A stretch of DNA of 64,000 nt from Clostridiaceae bacterium (GCA_910574345.1 CAJSZV010000013.1:35010-99009); one strand, 5' to 3'. Positions 24,247-34,397 are shown, counted from the first letter of the stretch. The notes: generated by a model not told the origin, from the letters alone. Made by a program: numbers and translations.

Positions 24247-25605
24247 ATGAGAAAAAGTGGGTTTATAATATTAGGATTAACGGCCTTTCTGACATTGGGA
24301 ACCAGCAGGACAGCACTGGCAGCCGGCGGCTGGTCCATGGAGAATGGGAAGTGGATGTATTATGACAACAGCGGTTATATTGTGACGGATGAGTGGCAGA
24401 GAGGAGCAGATAATCTGTGGCGGTACTTAAACGGCCATGGAGAGATGGCGGTTAACAGCTGGGTGGATGACACCTACTATGTGGATGCCAACGGAATCAT
24501 GGTGTCAGGCAAGTGGATGAAACTAAACTATAGTTTTAACGGAGACACAAGTGAAGAGCACTGGTATTATTTCCTGGACAACGGAAAGGTAGTGAAGGAC
24601 ACCTGGAAGAAGATCGACAACAAGTGGTATCATTTCGATTTGGAAGGAGCCATGGAGACAGGCTGGATGGATAACGATATGAGCTATTCCGGTGATGACG
24701 GCGCGGCTTATATCGGCTGGCATAAGTTATATCCGCCGGAAGGACAGGAGAGGAGAGACGATCCTTATGACGATGATGGCAAGTATTGGTATTACTTTAC
24801 CAGCACAGGGAAAAAGTTCGTGCCGGAACTGTCTAATGGTGCAGATTATGGTGAGAAGAGAATCGACGGCACCTACTATTGCTTTGACCGCAGCGGAGCC
24901 ATGCAGACAGGCTGGGTGTATGTGGGAGAGGGCGAGGCCGACGACAGTTCTATAAAGGATTACCGTTTTTATAACAGCAGCGGAAAAGGGGTGACAGGCT
25001 GGTATTCCGCAGAGCCGCCTGTAACTGTCAGAGGTTATGAGAACGAGGTGGAATGGTTCTATTTTTCAAAGAGCGGCGTGCCGAAGTATGGCCCGGAGGA
25101 AGGAACGGCTTCCACCAAGGATTTTGTCAGAATCGGCGATAAGACCTATCTGTTTAACCAGCGCGGAACTCCGGTGACAGGTCTTCAGAAAGTATATGTC
25201 AACGGTTCGGATTACAGTGCTTATTATTTTGACCCGATTTCGTGTACAGTGCAGACGGGCAAGATGACCGTGGACGAGGGTGATGGAAACAAGACTCAGT
25301 ATTATTTTTCCACTGGCGGGAAAGGATATACAGGCGTTCAAAGCGGAATCCTCTACTATAAGGGCAAGATTCAGAAGGCCGAGAGCGGAAGCAAGTATGA
25401 GGTGATTTCCATCCCGGCCAGCAGCGGGAAGTATACGAATTACCTGATTAACAACTCCGGCAAAATGATCAAGAGCACATCTGGGGTCAAAGACAACGGA
25501 GTGAAATACATAACGAACAGCAGCGGAGTAGTCACAAAGATCGGTGAAGAGGTAATTGATTCCAGTTCTATGTTCAGGGAGCCGGAAGAGCCGGCATGGG
25601 ATTAA
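24247..25605 (+). CDS. Secreted cell-wall-binding repeat protein
   Basis: Exported protein of 452 residues. A signal peptide (residues 1-25, ending TALAAGG) is followed almost directly by choline-binding-like repeats of the W-x-x-x-x-G-x-W-Y-Y type through most of the chain, for example DNKWYHFDLEGAMETGW and GTYYCFDRSGAMQTGW. Such repeats bind cell-wall teichoic acid or glycan. No separate enzyme domain is visible, so it may be a structural wall protein or an adhesin. AAAGGAGAT precedes the ATG. It is a single-gene unit between its own promoter and a strong hairpin. Confidence 0.85.
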   Translation: MRKSGFIILGLTAFLTLGTSRTALAAGGWSMENGKWMYYDNSGYIVTDEWQRGADNLWRYLNGHGEMAVNSWVDDTYYVDANGIMVSGKWMKLNYSFNGDTSEEHWYYFLDNGKVVKDTWKKIDNKWYHFDLEGAMETGWMDNDMSYSGDDGAAYIGWHKLYPPEGQERRDDPYDDDGKYWYYFTSTGKKFVPELSNGADYGEKRIDGTYYCFDRSGAMQTGWVYVGEGEADDSSIKDYRFYNSSGKGVTGWYSAEPPVTVRGYENEVEWFYFSKSGVPKYGPEEGTASTKDFVRIGDKTYLFNQRGTPVTGLQKVYVNGSDYSAYYFDPISCTVQTGKMTVDEGDGNKTQYYFSTGGKGYTGVQSGILYYKGKIQKAESGSKYEVISIPASSGKYTNYLINNSGKMIKSTSGVKDNGVKYITNSSGVVTKIGEEVIDSSSMFREPEEPAWD

Positions 25606-25624
25606 TATTATTTATATGATGCTA

Positions 25625-25679
25625 GGGTCAAAAGGTCATGTATGACATGCTTGCATGTCGATACATGACCTTTTGACCC
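25625..25679 (+). terminator. Very long hairpin after the wall-binding protein
   Basis: GGGTCAAAAGGTCATGTAT pairs with ATACATGACCTTTTGACCC, with an inner GACATGC/GCATGTC stem, about 26 pairs in all and almost no loop. An A-run follows and no T-run, so on the plus strand it is not a classic terminator. It may act as a bidirectional barrier ahead of the S10 promoter. Confidence 0.7.
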
Positions 25680-25737
25680 GAAAAAACATGAAAAAGTAGC
25701 CCGATAGGGCGGATTTTGAATGTTTCTAGAAAAGTGC

Positions 25738-25766
25738 TTGCAATTATCTGGAAAATGTGCTAAGCT
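25738..25766 (+). promoter_or_regulatory. Promoter of the S10-spc superoperon
   Basis: TTGCAA at 25738-25743, 17 bases, TAAGCT at 25761-25766. The -10 is weak, but position and spacing suit the main promoter for rpsJ and everything downstream. Confidence 0.6.
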
Positions 25767-25771
25767 AACAA

Positions 25772-25985
25772 AGCTGTGGCATGATAGCGATGAAACGAGA
25801 GGTTGCTGCCTGAAAGAAGGCAGGTTTTCCGTGGAGCGAATGTCAAGTTAGGAAACTGGCGACAAGTCACTGTACAAACAGATATTCTGCAAGGCAAGAT
25901 GTAGAAATTGGTGTGCCGGAAGGTTATGACACACCCGGAAACGTGTACAGTCACCGCTTGTCGTACTTCATGAAAAGTGCGAAAA
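25772..25985 (+). promoter_or_regulatory. Structured leader of the S10 operon
   Basis: A leader of over 200 bases with strong folding potential. CGACAAG (25860-25866) pairs with CTTGTCG (25957-25963), CTGTACA (25870-25876) with TGTACAG (25944-25950), and GTGTG (25911-25915) with CACAC (25930-25934). An earlier TGCCT/AGGCA hairpin stands near 25807. Nested pairing over this distance looks like a protein-binding mRNA element. S10 leaders in other bacteria are controlled by L4, encoded by the third gene here; that role is inference. Confidence 0.65.
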
Positions 25986-26001
25986 GGAGGCGACTTTTTT
26001 T

Positions 26002-26319
26002 ATGGCAAGTCAAGTAATGAGAATCACATTGAAAGCTTACGATCATCAGTTAGTGGATCAGTCAGCCGGGAAGATCGTTGAGACTGCAAAAAAAGCAGGA
26101 TCACAGGTGAGCGGACCGGTGCCCTTACCAACTAAGAGAGAAGTGGTAACCATCTTAAGGGCTGTTCACAAGTACAAAGATTCCAGAGAGCAGTTCGAGC
26201 AGAGAACTCATAAGAGACTCATCGATATCGCTTCTCCCAATCAGAAACTGGTTGAGACTCTGTCCAGACTGGAGATGCCGGCTGGTGTGTACATCGACAT
26301 TAAGATGAAGACGAAGTAA
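26002..26319 (+). CDS. rpsJ: 30S ribosomal protein S10
   Basis: S10 belongs to the 30S head and doubles as the antitermination factor NusE. Length is 105 residues, close to the family's 102-103. The start [20 protein letters not shown]-like and the segment [25 protein letters not shown] are typical. AAAGGAGG precedes the ATG. It is the first gene of the S10 block, behind a long structured leader and followed by a 198-base gap. Confidence 0.98.
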   Translation: MASQVMRITLKAYDHQLVDQSAGKIVETAKKAGSQVSGPVPLPTKREVVTILRAVHKYKDSREQFEQRTHKRLIDIASPNQKLVETLSRLEMPAGVYIDIKMKTK

Positions 26320-26517
26320 GCAGAACAGAGCTTGAAGATGCTGTAAGAACAGCAAAAGTAAAAGAATCCAGAAGGGTTGATATAGAAGTAACACTTTTTC
26401 CTGATAAGGAATCAACATCTCCGGCAAGCCGGAGTCATAGTGTTCCACGTATATGACCTGTTTCTAGGATGAACGCGAGAGCGTTCCGCTGTAGATAATG
26501 AACAGGAGGTAAAAGTA

Positions 26518-27153
26518 ATGAAGAAAGGCATTTTAGCGATTAAAGTCGGTATGACTCAGATCTTCAACGATGAAGGAGTGTTGACTCCCGTAACCGTTCT
26601 TCAGGCCGGACCTTGTGTAGTTACACAGGTTAAGACGGAAGAGAACGACGGCTACAAAGCTGTACAGGTTGGTTTCGTTGACAAGAGAGAGAAACTTGTG
26701 AACAAGCCTTTGCGCGGTCATTTTGACAAGGCGGGCGTGGCGTACAAGAGATACGTGAGAGAATTCAGGTTTGACAATGCAGAAGAGTATTCTGTAAAAG
26801 ATGAGATCAAAGCGGATATCTTTGCTGCCGGCGACAAGATTGACGCCACAGCAATTTCCAAAGGTAAAGGCTTCCAGGGCGCCATCAAGAGACACGGACA
26901 GTCCAGAGGACCTATGGCCCATGGTTCCAAGTTCCATCGTCATGCAGGTTCCAACGGTGCATGTTCCGATCCCAGCAAGGTATTTAAGGGCAAGAAGATG
27001 CCTGGTCAGATGGGCAACAAGAGGGTGACCATCCAGAACCTTGAGATTGTTCAGGTAGATGCCGAGAAGAATCTGATTCTGGTTAAAGGTGCAGTTCCGG
27101 GACCGAGGAAATCCTTAGTAACGCTGAGAGAGACAGTAAAAGCGGCTGTATAA
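26518..27153 (+). CDS. rplC: 50S ribosomal protein L3
   Basis: L3 is an early assembly protein that reaches the peptidyl-transferase centre. Length is 211 residues. The central loop [17 protein letters not shown] and the segment [11 protein letters not shown], whose Gln is methylated in some bacteria, are present. ACAGGAGG precedes the ATG. Second gene of the S10 block, 30 bases before rplD. Confidence 0.98.
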   Translation: MKKGILAIKVGMTQIFNDEGVLTPVTVLQAGPCVVTQVKTEENDGYKAVQVGFVDKREKLVNKPLRGHFDKAGVAYKRYVREFRFDNAEEYSVKDEIKADIFAAGDKIDATAISKGKGFQGAIKRHGQSRGPMAHGSKFHRHAGSNGACSDPSKVFKGKKMPGQMGNKRVTIQNLEIVQVDAEKNLILVKGAVPGPRKSLVTLRETVKAAV

Positions 27154-27183
27154 TCGCTTTTATAGGAAAGGAGGAATACACAA

Positions 27184-27804
27184 ATGGCACAGGTAACTGT
27201 TTACAATAAAGAAGGTAATGAAGTTGGTACTTTAGAGCTCAATGATGCCGTATTTGGTGTGGATGTGAACGAGCATCTGGTACACATGGCAGTTGTTGCC
27301 CAGCTGGCCAACAAGCGTCAGGGCACACAGAAAGCAAAGACCCGTTCCGAAGTATCCGGCGGCGGAAGAAAACCATGGAGGCAGAAGGGAACCGGTCACG
27401 CGAGACAGGGTTCAACAAGAGCTCCCCAGTGGAAGGGCGGCGGCATGGTATTCGCACCGACTCCAAGAGATTACACCATCAGACTCAATAAGAAGGAGAA
27501 GAGGGCTGCACTGAAGTCCGCTTTGACAAGCAGAGTAAATGACAACAAGTTCATCGTAGTTGACGATATGAGCTTTGACGAGATCAAGACCAAGAACTTC
27601 AAGGCAGTGATGGACAACTTGAAAGTGGCTAAGGCTTTGGTGGTTCTGGATGACGGAAGCAACAACGCAGCGCTGTCTGCAAGAAATCTTCCTGCTGTTA
27701 AGACAGCATATGTCAATACAATCAATGTATATGACATCTTAAAATATAACACAGTTGTAGCAACTAAGGCGGCTGTTGCCAATATCGAGGAGGTGTACGC
27801 ATAA
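27184..27804 (+). CDS. rplD: 50S ribosomal protein L4
   Basis: L4 lines the peptide exit tunnel and in many bacteria represses its own S10 operon. Length is 206 residues. The extended loop, [20 protein letters not shown] followed by [12 protein letters not shown], is the tunnel segment where macrolide-resistance changes occur; it looks wild type. The last base of its stop codon is the first base of the rplW start, so the two are translationally coupled. Confidence 0.98.
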   Translation: MAQVTVYNKEGNEVGTLELNDAVFGVDVNEHLVHMAVVAQLANKRQGTQKAKTRSEVSGGGRKPWRQKGTGHARQGSTRAPQWKGGGMVFAPTPRDYTIRLNKKEKRAALKSALTSRVNDNKFIVVDDMSFDEIKTKNFKAVMDNLKVAKALVVLDDGSNNAALSARNLPAVKTAYVNTINVYDILKYNTVVATKAAVANIEEVYA

Positions 27805-28103
27805 TGGCTAACATTCAGTATTATGATGTGATTCTCAAACCGGTAATCACCGAGAAGAGTATGAACGCGATGTCTGAAAAGAAATATACGTTCCTGGTAC
27901 ACCCTGAGGCTAATAAGAGCCAGGTGAAAGAGGCTGTTGAGAAGATGTTCCCGGGAACGAAGGTGGAGAAAGTCAACACCATGAACATCCAGGGCAAGAC
28001 CAAGAGAAGAGGAATGACTTTTGGCAAGACAGCAAAGACCAAGAAAGCTATTGTCAAACTGACCGAGGACAGCAAAGAGATCGAGGTATTCTCAGGACTG
28101 TAA
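27804..28103 (+). CDS. rplW: 50S ribosomal protein L23
   Basis: L23 sits at the tunnel exit and docks trigger factor and SRP. Length is 99 residues, with the usual start ([14 protein letters not shown]) and the basic hairpin [18 protein letters not shown]. The start overlaps the rplD stop by one base. A 91-base gap with a small ACGGG/CCCGT hairpin follows before rplB. Confidence 0.98.
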   Translation: MANIQYYDVILKPVITEKSMNAMSEKKYTFLVHPEANKSQVKEAVEKMFPGTKVEKVNTMNIQGKTKRRGMTFGKTAKTKKAIVKLTEDSKEIEVFSGL

Positions 28104-28194
28104 TCAGGACAGAATAACTATACGGGGAATTCGGACCCGTGATAAAGAAACACGCGGAAGCGTTGAAATGACATGAGTGAAAGGAGTTCACAAC

Positions 28195-29040
28195 ATGGGA
28201 ATTAAAGCATATAACCCATATACACCTTCCAGAAGAAACATGACCGGTTCTGATTTCAGTGAGATTACGAAATCTGCACCGGAGAAGTCCCTGGTAGTAT
28301 CTTTGAAAAAGAATGCCGGACGTAATAATCAGGGTAAGATTACCGTGAGACATCGCGGCGGCGGCAACAGAAGAAAATACAGAGTTATTGATTTCAAGAG
28401 AAATAAAAAAGACGGAATTCCGGCTAAGGTAATCGGAATTGAGTACGATCCCAACAGAAGCGCTAATATTGCTCTGATCTGCTACGAAGACGGAGAGAAG
28501 GCTTATATTCTTGCTCCGGCAGGTCTTGCTGACGGCATGAAAGTTATGAGCGGCCCCCACGCAGAGGCGAAGCTTGGCAACTGTCTTCCATTAAGCGAGA
28601 TTCCTGTTGGTGCACAGATCCACAACATCGAATTATATCCGGGCAAAGGCGGCCAGCTGGCTCGTTCCGCAGGCAACTCTGCTCAGTTAATGGCAAAAGA
28701 GGGCAAATACGCAACCTTAAGACTTCCTTCAGGCGAGATGAGAATGGTTCCTATCGTGTGCCGCGCTACCATCGGTATTGTAGGCAACGGGGAGCACAAC
28801 CTGATTAACGTTGGCAAGGCAGGAAGAAAGCGTCACATGGGTATCAGACCTACGGTTCGCGGTTCTGTTATGAACCCCAATGACCATCCACACGGCGGCG
28901 GCGAGGGCAAGACCGGTATCGGCCGTCCGGGTCCAAGCACTCCTTGGGGCAAGCCTGCTCTGGGTCTTAAGACCAGAAAGAAAAACAAACAGTCCAACAA
29001 GTTAATCGTAAGAAGACGTGATGGTAAGACCATTAAATAG
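28195..29040 (+). CDS. rplB: 50S ribosomal protein L2
   Basis: L2 helps join the subunits and is needed for peptidyl-transferase activity. Length is 281 residues. The conserved C-terminal loop [19 protein letters not shown] includes the functionally important His. I start it at 28195 ([14 protein letters not shown]), which matches the family and follows AAAGGAG; an ATG six codons earlier is less likely. Confidence 0.98.
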   Translation: MGIKAYNPYTPSRRNMTGSDFSEITKSAPEKSLVVSLKKNAGRNNQGKITVRHRGGGNRRKYRVIDFKRNKKDGIPAKVIGIEYDPNRSANIALICYEDGEKAYILAPAGLADGMKVMSGPHAEAKLGNCLPLSEIPVGAQIHNIELYPGKGGQLARSAGNSAQLMAKEGKYATLRLPSGEMRMVPIVCRATIGIVGNGEHNLINVGKAGRKRHMGIRPTVRGSVMNPNDHPHGGGEGKTGIGRPGPSTPWGKPALGLKTRKKNKQSNKLIVRRRDGKTIK

Positions 29041-29060
29041 TTGAAGGAGGAAGAAACCCT

Positions 29061-29339
29061 ATGGCACGTTCACTTAAAAAAGGACCATTTGCAGACGCGC
29101 ATTTGCTGAAAAAAGTAGATGCCTTGAACGCATCCGGACAGCATCAGGTAATCAAGACCTGGTCCCGCCGTTCTACAATCTTCCCGCAGATGGTTGGACA
29201 TACAATCGCAGTTCATGACGGCAGAAAGCATGTTCCGGTATATGTTACCGAGGATATGGTTGGACACAAGCTGGGTGAATTCGTAGCGACCAGAACCTAC
29301 AGAGGTCATGGAAAAGACGAAAAGAAATCCAAACGGTAA
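29061..29339 (+). CDS. rpsS: 30S ribosomal protein S19
   Basis: S19 lies in the 30S head and contacts the A-site region and the 50S bridge. Length is 92 residues, with the typical start [12 protein letters not shown] and segment [27 protein letters not shown] precedes the ATG, 20 bases after rplB. Confidence 0.98.
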   Translation: MARSLKKGPFADAHLLKKVDALNASGQHQVIKTWSRRSTIFPQMVGHTIAVHDGRKHVPVYVTEDMVGHKLGEFVATRTYRGHGKDEKKSKR

Positions 29340-29368
29340 TCGTCAGAATTTGAAAGGAGGTTATAACA

Positions 29369-29755
29369 ATGGCTAAAGGACATAGAAGTCAGATAAAGAG
29401 AGAAAGAAATGCTCAGAAAGATACCAGACCGTCTGCAAAGTTATCTTATGCCAGAGTGTCTGTTCAGAAAGCATGTTTCGTATTAGATGCCATCAGAGGC
29501 AAAGATGTGCAGACTGCACTTGGTATCGTAACCTACAGTCCCAGATATGCTTCTACATTGATCAAGAAATTGCTGGAATCCGCCATTGCAAACGCAGAGA
29601 ACAATAATAATATGGACAGAGACAATCTGTATGTTCAGGAGTGTTATGCAAACAAGGGACCCACAATGAAGAGAGTAAAACCGAGAGCACAGGGCCGGGC
29701 TTACAGAATCGAGAAGAGAACCAGCCACATCACAATTGTGCTGAATGAAAGATAG
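29369..29755 (+). CDS. rplV: 50S ribosomal protein L22
   Basis: L22 spans the 50S subunit and its beta-hairpin lines the exit tunnel. Length is 128 residues. The hairpin segment GPTMKRVKPRAQGRAYRIEKRTSH, where macrolide-resistance changes arise, is intact. AAAGGAGG precedes the ATG; nine bases separate it from rpsC. Confidence 0.98.
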   Translation: MAKGHRSQIKRERNAQKDTRPSAKLSYARVSVQKACFVLDAIRGKDVQTALGIVTYSPRYASTLIKKLLESAIANAENNNNMDRDNLYVQECYANKGPTMKRVKPRAQGRAYRIEKRTSHITIVLNER

Positions 29756-29764
29756 GAGGCAAGT

Positions 29765-30445
29765 ATGGGACAGAAAGTTAATCCACACGGCTTAAGAGTC
29801 GGTGTTATTAAAGACTGGGATTCCAAATGGTATGCTGAGGCAGATTTCGCTGATAACCTGGTGGAAGATTATCAGATCAGAAAGTTCTTAAAGAAGAGAC
29901 TTTACAGCGCAGGCGTTTCCAAGATTGAGGTGGAGAGAGCCGCTGACAGAGTGAAAATCGTGATTTATACAGCAAAGCCAGGCGTGGTTATCGGCAAGGG
30001 CGGCGCTGAGATCGAGAAGTTAAAAGCTGAAGTTCAGAAGCAGCTTGGCAAGGACAAAGCAAGCGGCAGGGATAAAAAGCTTTTCATTGATATCAAAGAG
30101 ATCAAGAGAGCGGAGAAAGACGCACAGCTGGTAGCAGAGAGCATTGCACAGCAGCTGGAGAACCGTGTGTCTTTCAGACGTGCTATGAAGTCCACTATGG
30201 GACGTTCCATGAAGGCAGGAGTTAAGGGAATCAAGACCGCTGTTGCCGGACGTCTTGGCGGGGCTGATATGGCTCGTACCGAGTTCTACAGTGAGGGAAC
30301 TATCCCGTTACAGACATTAAGAGCAGATATTGACTATGGATTCGCAGAAGCAGATACCACTTACGGAAAATTAGGCGTTAAAGTGTGGATCTACAAGGGC
30401 GAAGTACTTCCTACTAAGGGAAATAAGGAAGGGAGCGATAAATAA
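29765..30445 (+). CDS. rpsC: 30S ribosomal protein S3
   Basis: S3 surrounds the mRNA entry tunnel and has helicase activity on the ribosome. Length is 226 residues. The KH-domain loop [13 protein letters not shown] is present, and the N-terminus [13 protein letters not shown] is invariant in the family. Its stop codon shares a base with the rplP start. Confidence 0.98.
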   Translation: MGQKVNPHGLRVGVIKDWDSKWYAEADFADNLVEDYQIRKFLKKRLYSAGVSKIEVERAADRVKIVIYTAKPGVVIGKGGAEIEKLKAEVQKQLGKDKASGRDKKLFIDIKEIKRAEKDAQLVAESIAQQLENRVSFRRAMKSTMGRSMKAGVKGIKTAVAGRLGGADMARTEFYSEGTIPLQTLRADIDYGFAEADTTYGKLGVKVWIYKGEVLPTKGNKEGSDK

Positions 30446-30870
30446 TGTTAATGCCTAAGAGAGTAAAACGTCGTAAACAGTTCCGCGGAAGCATGGCAGG
30501 AAAGGCCTTAAGAGGCAACACCATCTCCAACGGCGAGTACGGCTTAGTAGCGGTAGAGCCATGTTGGATCAAGTCCAACCAGATTGAGGCAGCCCGTGTT
30601 GCCATGACCCGTTATATCAAGCGTGGCGGTAAAGTTTGGATCAAGATTTTCCCCGATAAGCCTGTTACTGCAAAGCCGGCGGAGACTCGTATGGGTTCCG
30701 GTAAGGGAGCTCTGGAGTACTGGGTAGCCGTTGTGAAACCAGGCCGTGTTATGTTCGAGATTGCCGGTGTGCCGGAAGAGACAGCCAGAGAAGCTCTGCG
30801 TCTTGCTATGCATAAGTTACCTTGTAAATGTAAGATTGCTGCTAAGGCAGATTTAGAAGGCGGTGAATAA
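30445..30870 (+). CDS. rplP: 50S ribosomal protein L16
   Basis: L16 shapes the A-site tRNA binding pocket of the 50S subunit. Length is 141 residues, starting [15 protein letters not shown], the common form in Firmicutes. The start overlaps the rpsC stop by one base, a sign of coupled translation. The conserved segment [17 protein letters not shown] is complete. An evernimicin/avilamycin site region is present without obvious change. Confidence 0.98.
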   Translation: MLMPKRVKRRKQFRGSMAGKALRGNTISNGEYGLVAVEPCWIKSNQIEAARVAMTRYIKRGGKVWIKIFPDKPVTAKPAETRMGSGKGALEYWVAVVKPGRVMFEIAGVPEETAREALRLAMHKLPCKCKIAAKADLEGGE

Positions 30871-30872
30871 CA

Positions 30873-31079
30873 GTGAAAACGAATAAGTATGTAGAAGAGC
30901 TGAAGGCAAAGACTGCAGCTGAGTTGAACACTGAACTGGTAGCTGCAAAGAAAGAACTGTTCAACTTAAGATTCCAGAATGCGACAAACCAGCTGGACAA
31001 TACCAGCAGAATCAAAGAAGTTCGTAAGAACATTGCCAGGATTCAGACTGTTATTACAGAGAAATCTAAATTGGCTTAG
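30873..31079 (+). CDS. rpmC: 50S ribosomal protein L29
   Basis: Small helical protein of 68 residues at the tunnel exit beside L23. It starts with GTG two bases after rplP and relies on the ribosome site AAGGCGGTGA inside rplP, so it is coupled. The LFNLRFQ[24 protein letters not shown] pattern is diagnostic. Confidence 0.97.
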   Translation: MKTNKYVEELKAKTAAELNTELVAAKKELFNLRFQNATNQLDNTSRIKEVRKNIARIQTVITEKSKLA

Positions 31080-31099
31080 AATGAGAGGAGAATAAAGTC

Positions 31100-31354
31100 G
31101 TGGAAAGAAATTTGAGAAAAACACGTACCGGTAAAGTCGTAAGCGACAAGATGGATAAGACCATTGTTGTTGCCATCGAAGACCACGTAAAACATCCTTT
31201 ATATGGCAAGATCGTAAAGAAGACTTACAAACTGAAAGCCCATGACGAGAAGAATGAGTGTGGAATCGGCGATACCGTGAAGGTTATGGAGACAAGACCA
31301 TTATCCAAAGATAAGAGATGGAGACTTGTAGAGATCGTTGAGAAAGCGAAATAA
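31100..31354 (+). CDS. rpsQ: 30S ribosomal protein S17
   Basis: S17 is a primary 16S rRNA-binding OB-fold protein. Length is 84 residues, GTG start, with GAGAGGAG upstream. The start [21 protein letters not shown]-like and the segment [15 protein letters not shown]-x-V are typical. Located 20 bases after rpmC. Confidence 0.98.
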   Translation: MERNLRKTRTGKVVSDKMDKTIVVAIEDHVKHPLYGKIVKKTYKLKAHDEKNECGIGDTVKVMETRPLSKDKRWRLVEIVEKAK

Positions 31355-31374
31355 ACAGGAAGGAGTATTCAGGC

Positions 31375-31743
31375 ATGATTCAGCAGGAAACCAGACTGAG
31401 GGTTGCCGATAATACCGGAGCAAAAGAACTGCTTTGCATCCGTGTTATGGGCGGTTCCACCAGAAGATATGCGAATATAGGCGATATTATTGTTGCCAGT
31501 GTTAAAGATGCAACGCCAGGCGGTGTTGTAAAGAAGGGTGATGTTGTTAAGGCTGTTGTGGTGCGTACCGTTAAGGGTGTGCGCCGGAAAGACGGTTCAT
31601 ATATCAGATTCGATGAGAACGCAGCTGTTATTATCAAGGATGACAAGACTCCGAGAGGAACCCGTATCTTTGGACCAGTTGCAAGAGAGTTAAGAGAGAA
31701 GCAGTTTATGAAGATTGTTTCCCTGGCTCCGGAAGTACTGTAA
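31375..31743 (+). CDS. rplN: 50S ribosomal protein L14
   Basis: L14 forms part of the subunit interface and is the docking site of the silencing factor RsfS. Standard length of 122 residues, starting [24 protein letters not shown] precedes the ATG. First gene of the classic spc portion of the operon. Confidence 0.98.
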   Translation: MIQQETRLRVADNTGAKELLCIRVMGGSTRRYANIGDIIVASVKDATPGGVVKKGDVVKAVVVRTVKGVRRKDGSYIRFDENAAVIIKDDKTPRGTRIFGPVARELREKQFMKIVSLAPEVL

Positions 31744-31756
31744 GGAGGTGTGAACT

Positions 31757-32056
31757 GTGCATAAAATTAAAAAAGATGATCTGGTAAAGATCATTACAGG
31801 AAAAGATAAAGACAAGACAGGAAAAGTCCTTCAGGTAAAGAATGGCAAAGTGCTGGTTGAGGGCTGCAATATGGTAACAAAGCATGCCAAACCAAACGCT
31901 GCCAATCCAAGCGGCGGAATCGTGAATCACGAGGCTCCAATGGACATCTCCAATGTAATGCTTATGGTTGACGGCAAGGCAACCAGAGTCGGCTTCCAGA
32001 TGAAGGACGGCAAAAAGGTACGCGTTGCAAAGAAAACCGGCAAGGTAATTGACTAA
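31757..32056 (+). CDS. rplX: 50S ribosomal protein L24
   Basis: Early 50S assembly protein of 99 residues with a KOW motif ([21 protein letters not shown]). The GTG start follows AAGGAGGTG. It begins 13 bases after rplN. Confidence 0.98.
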   Translation: MHKIKKDDLVKIITGKDKDKTGKVLQVKNGKVLVEGCNMVTKHAKPNAANPSGGIVNHEAPMDISNVMLMVDGKATRVGFQMKDGKKVRVAKKTGKVID

Positions 32057-32079
32057 TTCAGGAGAGGAGGAACAAAAAC

Positions 32080-32619
32080 ATGGCCAGATTAAAAGAAACC
32101 TATAAGAACGAGATCGTTGATGCAATGATCAAAAAGTTCGGTTATAAGAATATTATGGAAGTGCCGAAGCTGGAAAAAGTAGTCATCAATATGCGTGTCG
32201 GCGAGGCAAAGGACAATGCCAAGATTCTGGATTCCGCAGTAAGAGATCTGGAGATCATCAGCGGCCAGAAGGCTGTGACTACCAAGGCAAAGAAGTCTGT
32301 GGCAAACTTCAAGATCAGAGAAGGTATGGCTATCGGATGCAAAGTAACTCTCCGCGGTGAGAAAATGTATGAGTTTGTAGACCGTCTCATCAACCTGGCT
32401 CTTCCCCGTGTGCGTGACTTCAGAGGCGTCAATGCCAATGCTTTTGACGGCAGAGGAAACTACACTCTGGGTATTAAGGAGCAGCTGATCTTCCCTGAGA
32501 TCGAATATGATAAGGTAGACAAAGTAAGAGGTATGGATATCTGCTTTGTAACCACTGCAAAGACAGACGAAGAAGCCCGTGAGTTGTTAAGATTATTTAA
32601 CATGCCGTTTCAGAGATAA
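32080..32619 (+). CDS. rplE: 50S ribosomal protein L5
   Basis: L5 binds 5S rRNA and contacts the P-site tRNA. Length is 179 residues. Diagnostic segments are [38 protein letters not shown] and [20 protein letters not shown] precedes the ATG. Confidence 0.98.
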   Translation: MARLKETYKNEIVDAMIKKFGYKNIMEVPKLEKVVINMRVGEAKDNAKILDSAVRDLEIISGQKAVTTKAKKSVANFKIREGMAIGCKVTLRGEKMYEFVDRLINLALPRVRDFRGVNANAFDGRGNYTLGIKEQLIFPEIEYDKVDKVRGMDICFVTTAKTDEEARELLRLFNMPFQR

Positions 32620-32644
32620 TGGATAATGATTAGGAGGAGAATCC

Positions 32645-32830
32645 ATGGCTAAGACTTCAATGAAGATTAAGCAGCAGCGTCCGGCAAAATTCTCTACCAG
32701 AGAATATACCCGCTGCAGAATCTGTGGCCGTCCACATGCATATTTAAGAAAATACGGAATCTGCCGTATCTGTTTCCGTGAATTAGCATATAAGGGCCAA
32801 ATCCCAGGTGTTAAAAAGGCAAGCTGGTGA
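32645..32830 (+). CDS. rpsZ: 30S ribosomal protein S14, zinc type
   Basis: Short S14 of 61 residues with two CxxC pairs ([20 protein letters not shown]) that bind zinc. This is the C+ form used by Gram-positive bacteria when zinc is available. AGGAGAA precedes the ATG. A 150-base gap with repeats follows before rpsH. Confidence 0.98.
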   Translation: MAKTSMKIKQQRPAKFSTREYTRCRICGRPHAYLRKYGICRICFRELAYKGQIPGVKKASW

Positions 32831-32980
32831 CATGCTTTACTTAGCGAATCCGAGCCAAAGGCGAGAGATGAGCTTAGGAAAGCAGTCGTTCTTCGACCGC
32901 CGGGAGAAGAACTTCCTTAAAAATGACAGGAAGTAACCTGGGGAGAAGAACTTCCATAGAAAAACTAGGAGGAATAGATC
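32831..32980 (+). promoter_or_regulatory. rpsZ-rpsH intercistronic region with repeats
   Basis: This 150-base gap contains GGGAGAAGAACTTCC twice (near 32902-32916 and 32941-32955). The first copy can fold with GTTCTTC just upstream into a seven-pair stem, GTTCTTC/GAAGAAC. No promoter hexamers are evident. S8, encoded next, represses spc genes by binding mRNA in enteric bacteria, so an S8 element is possible but not shown. Confidence 0.35.
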
Positions 32981-33382
32981 ATGACAATGAGCGATCCCAT
33001 TGCAGATATGCTTACAAGAATCCGTAATGCAAACACTGCTAAACATGATACCGTAGATATCCCTTCATCCAAGATGAAATTGGCGATTGCTGATATCCTT
33101 GTAAAAGAGGGCTACGTTAAAAAATATGATATTATTGAGGAAGGTTCTTTCCGGACCATCCGCATCGCATTAAAGTACAATGCCGACAAGAGCGAGAGAA
33201 TCATCTCCGGTCTTAAGAGAATCTCCAAGCCCGGTCTGCGCGTATACGCAGGCAAAGAGGATCTGCCGAAAGTTCTCGGAGGACTTGGCACGGCAATCAT
33301 TTCCACTAACCAGGGAGTGATCACTGACAAGCAGGCTCGCGAGTTAGGCGTAGGCGGAGAGGTATTAGCATTTATTTGGTAG
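32981..33382 (+). CDS. rpsH: 30S ribosomal protein S8
   Basis: S8 binds the central domain of 16S rRNA early in assembly. Length is 133 residues, start [17 protein letters not shown], with a second in-frame ATG two codons later. The first is preferred because AGGAGG stands eight bases before it. The C-terminal [18 protein letters not shown] is typical. Confidence 0.98.
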   Translation: MTMSDPIADMLTRIRNANTAKHDTVDIPSSKMKLAIADILVKEGYVKKYDIIEEGSFRTIRIALKYNADKSERIISGLKRISKPGLRVYAGKEDLPKVLGGLGTAIISTNQGVITDKQARELGVGGEVLAFIW

Positions 33383-33450
33383 GCATTGCAAATGTCTGAA
33401 AACAGAGATGGCGCAGATGTCATTTCCGAAAATTTAAGGAGGAAAACAGC

Positions 33451-33993
33451 ATGTCACGTATAGGAAGAATGCCTATCGCGATTCCGGAAGGCGTAACGGT
33501 AACAATCGCAGAGAATAACAAAGTGACTGTAAAAGGTCCCAAGGGAACTTTAGAGAGAGAGCTTCCCGTTGAGATGGACATCAAAGAAGAAGATGGACAT
33601 ATTATCGTAACCAGACCCAATGATTTGAAAAAGATGAAATCCTTACATGGCCTGACCAGAACACTGATCAACAACATGGTAGTAGGTGTGACTAAGGGAT
33701 ATGAGAAAGTTCTGGAAGTGAACGGTGTTGGTTACAGAGCGCAGAAACAGGGGAATAAACTGATCCTGAGTTTGGGATATTCCCACCCGGTTGAGATGAC
33801 CGATCCGGAAGGCATTGAGGCTGTACTGGAAGGTCAGAACAAGATTACAGTTAAAGGTATTGATAAAGAAAAAGTTGGCCAATATGCTGCTGAGATCAGA
33901 GATAAGAGAAGACCTGAGCCGTACAAGGGTAAAGGTATTAAGTATGCTGACGAAGTAATCAGACGTAAAGTTGGTAAGACTGGTAAGAAATAA
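33451..33993 (+). CDS. rplF: 50S ribosomal protein L6
   Basis: L6 lies near the factor-binding site and the sarcin-ricin loop. Length is 180 residues, start [10 protein letters not shown]-terminal signature [26 protein letters not shown] precedes the ATG; 68 bases separate it from rpsH. Confidence 0.98.
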   Translation: MSRIGRMPIAIPEGVTVTIAENNKVTVKGPKGTLERELPVEMDIKEEDGHIIVTRPNDLKKMKSLHGLTRTLINNMVVGVTKGYEKVLEVNGVGYRAQKQGNKLILSLGYSHPVEMTDPEGIEAVLEGQNKITVKGIDKEKVGQYAAEIRDKRRPEPYKGKGIKYADEVIRRKVGKTGKK

Positions 33994-34010
33994 TTAAGGA
34001 GAGTGTAAAG

Positions 34011-34379
34011 ATGGTTAGCAAAAAATCAAGAAGCGAAGTTCGCGCAAAAAAGCACGCCAGAATTCGTAATCGTTTTTCCGGTACGACCGAGAGACCGCGT
34101 CTGGCAGTGTTCAGAAGTAATAATCATATGTATGCTCAAATTATTGACGATACAGTTGGCAATACTTTAGTTGCAGCTTCTACCGTGGAGAAAACTGCGA
34201 GAGAAGAGCTGGAACATACCAACACCGTTGATGCTGCCGCATACGTTGGTACACTGATCGCCAAGAGAGCCTTGGAAAAAGGTATTGACACTGTTGTCTT
34301 TGATAGAGGCGGATTCATATATCAGGGTAAGATTCAGGCACTGGCAGACGCAGCCCGCGAAGCCGGTCTGAAATTCTAG
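34011..34379 (+). CDS. rplR: 50S ribosomal protein L18
   Basis: L18 carries 5S rRNA into the 50S subunit together with L5. Length is 122 residues, with a basic N-terminus and the segments [20 protein letters not shown] and [27 protein letters not shown] precedes the ATG. Confidence 0.98.
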   Translation: MVSKKSRSEVRAKKHARIRNRFSGTTERPRLAVFRSNNHMYAQIIDDTVGNTLVAASTVEKTAREELEHTNTVDAAAYVGTLIAKRALEKGIDTVVFDRGGFIYQGKIQALADAAREAGLKF

Positions 34380-34397
34380 TAGGGAGGAGAATGCAGC

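Noticed and set aside
25625-25679. Mobile-element end or REP sequence
   Set aside because: Only one copy was seen, with no transposase gene and no flanking target duplication; a transcription barrier is simpler.
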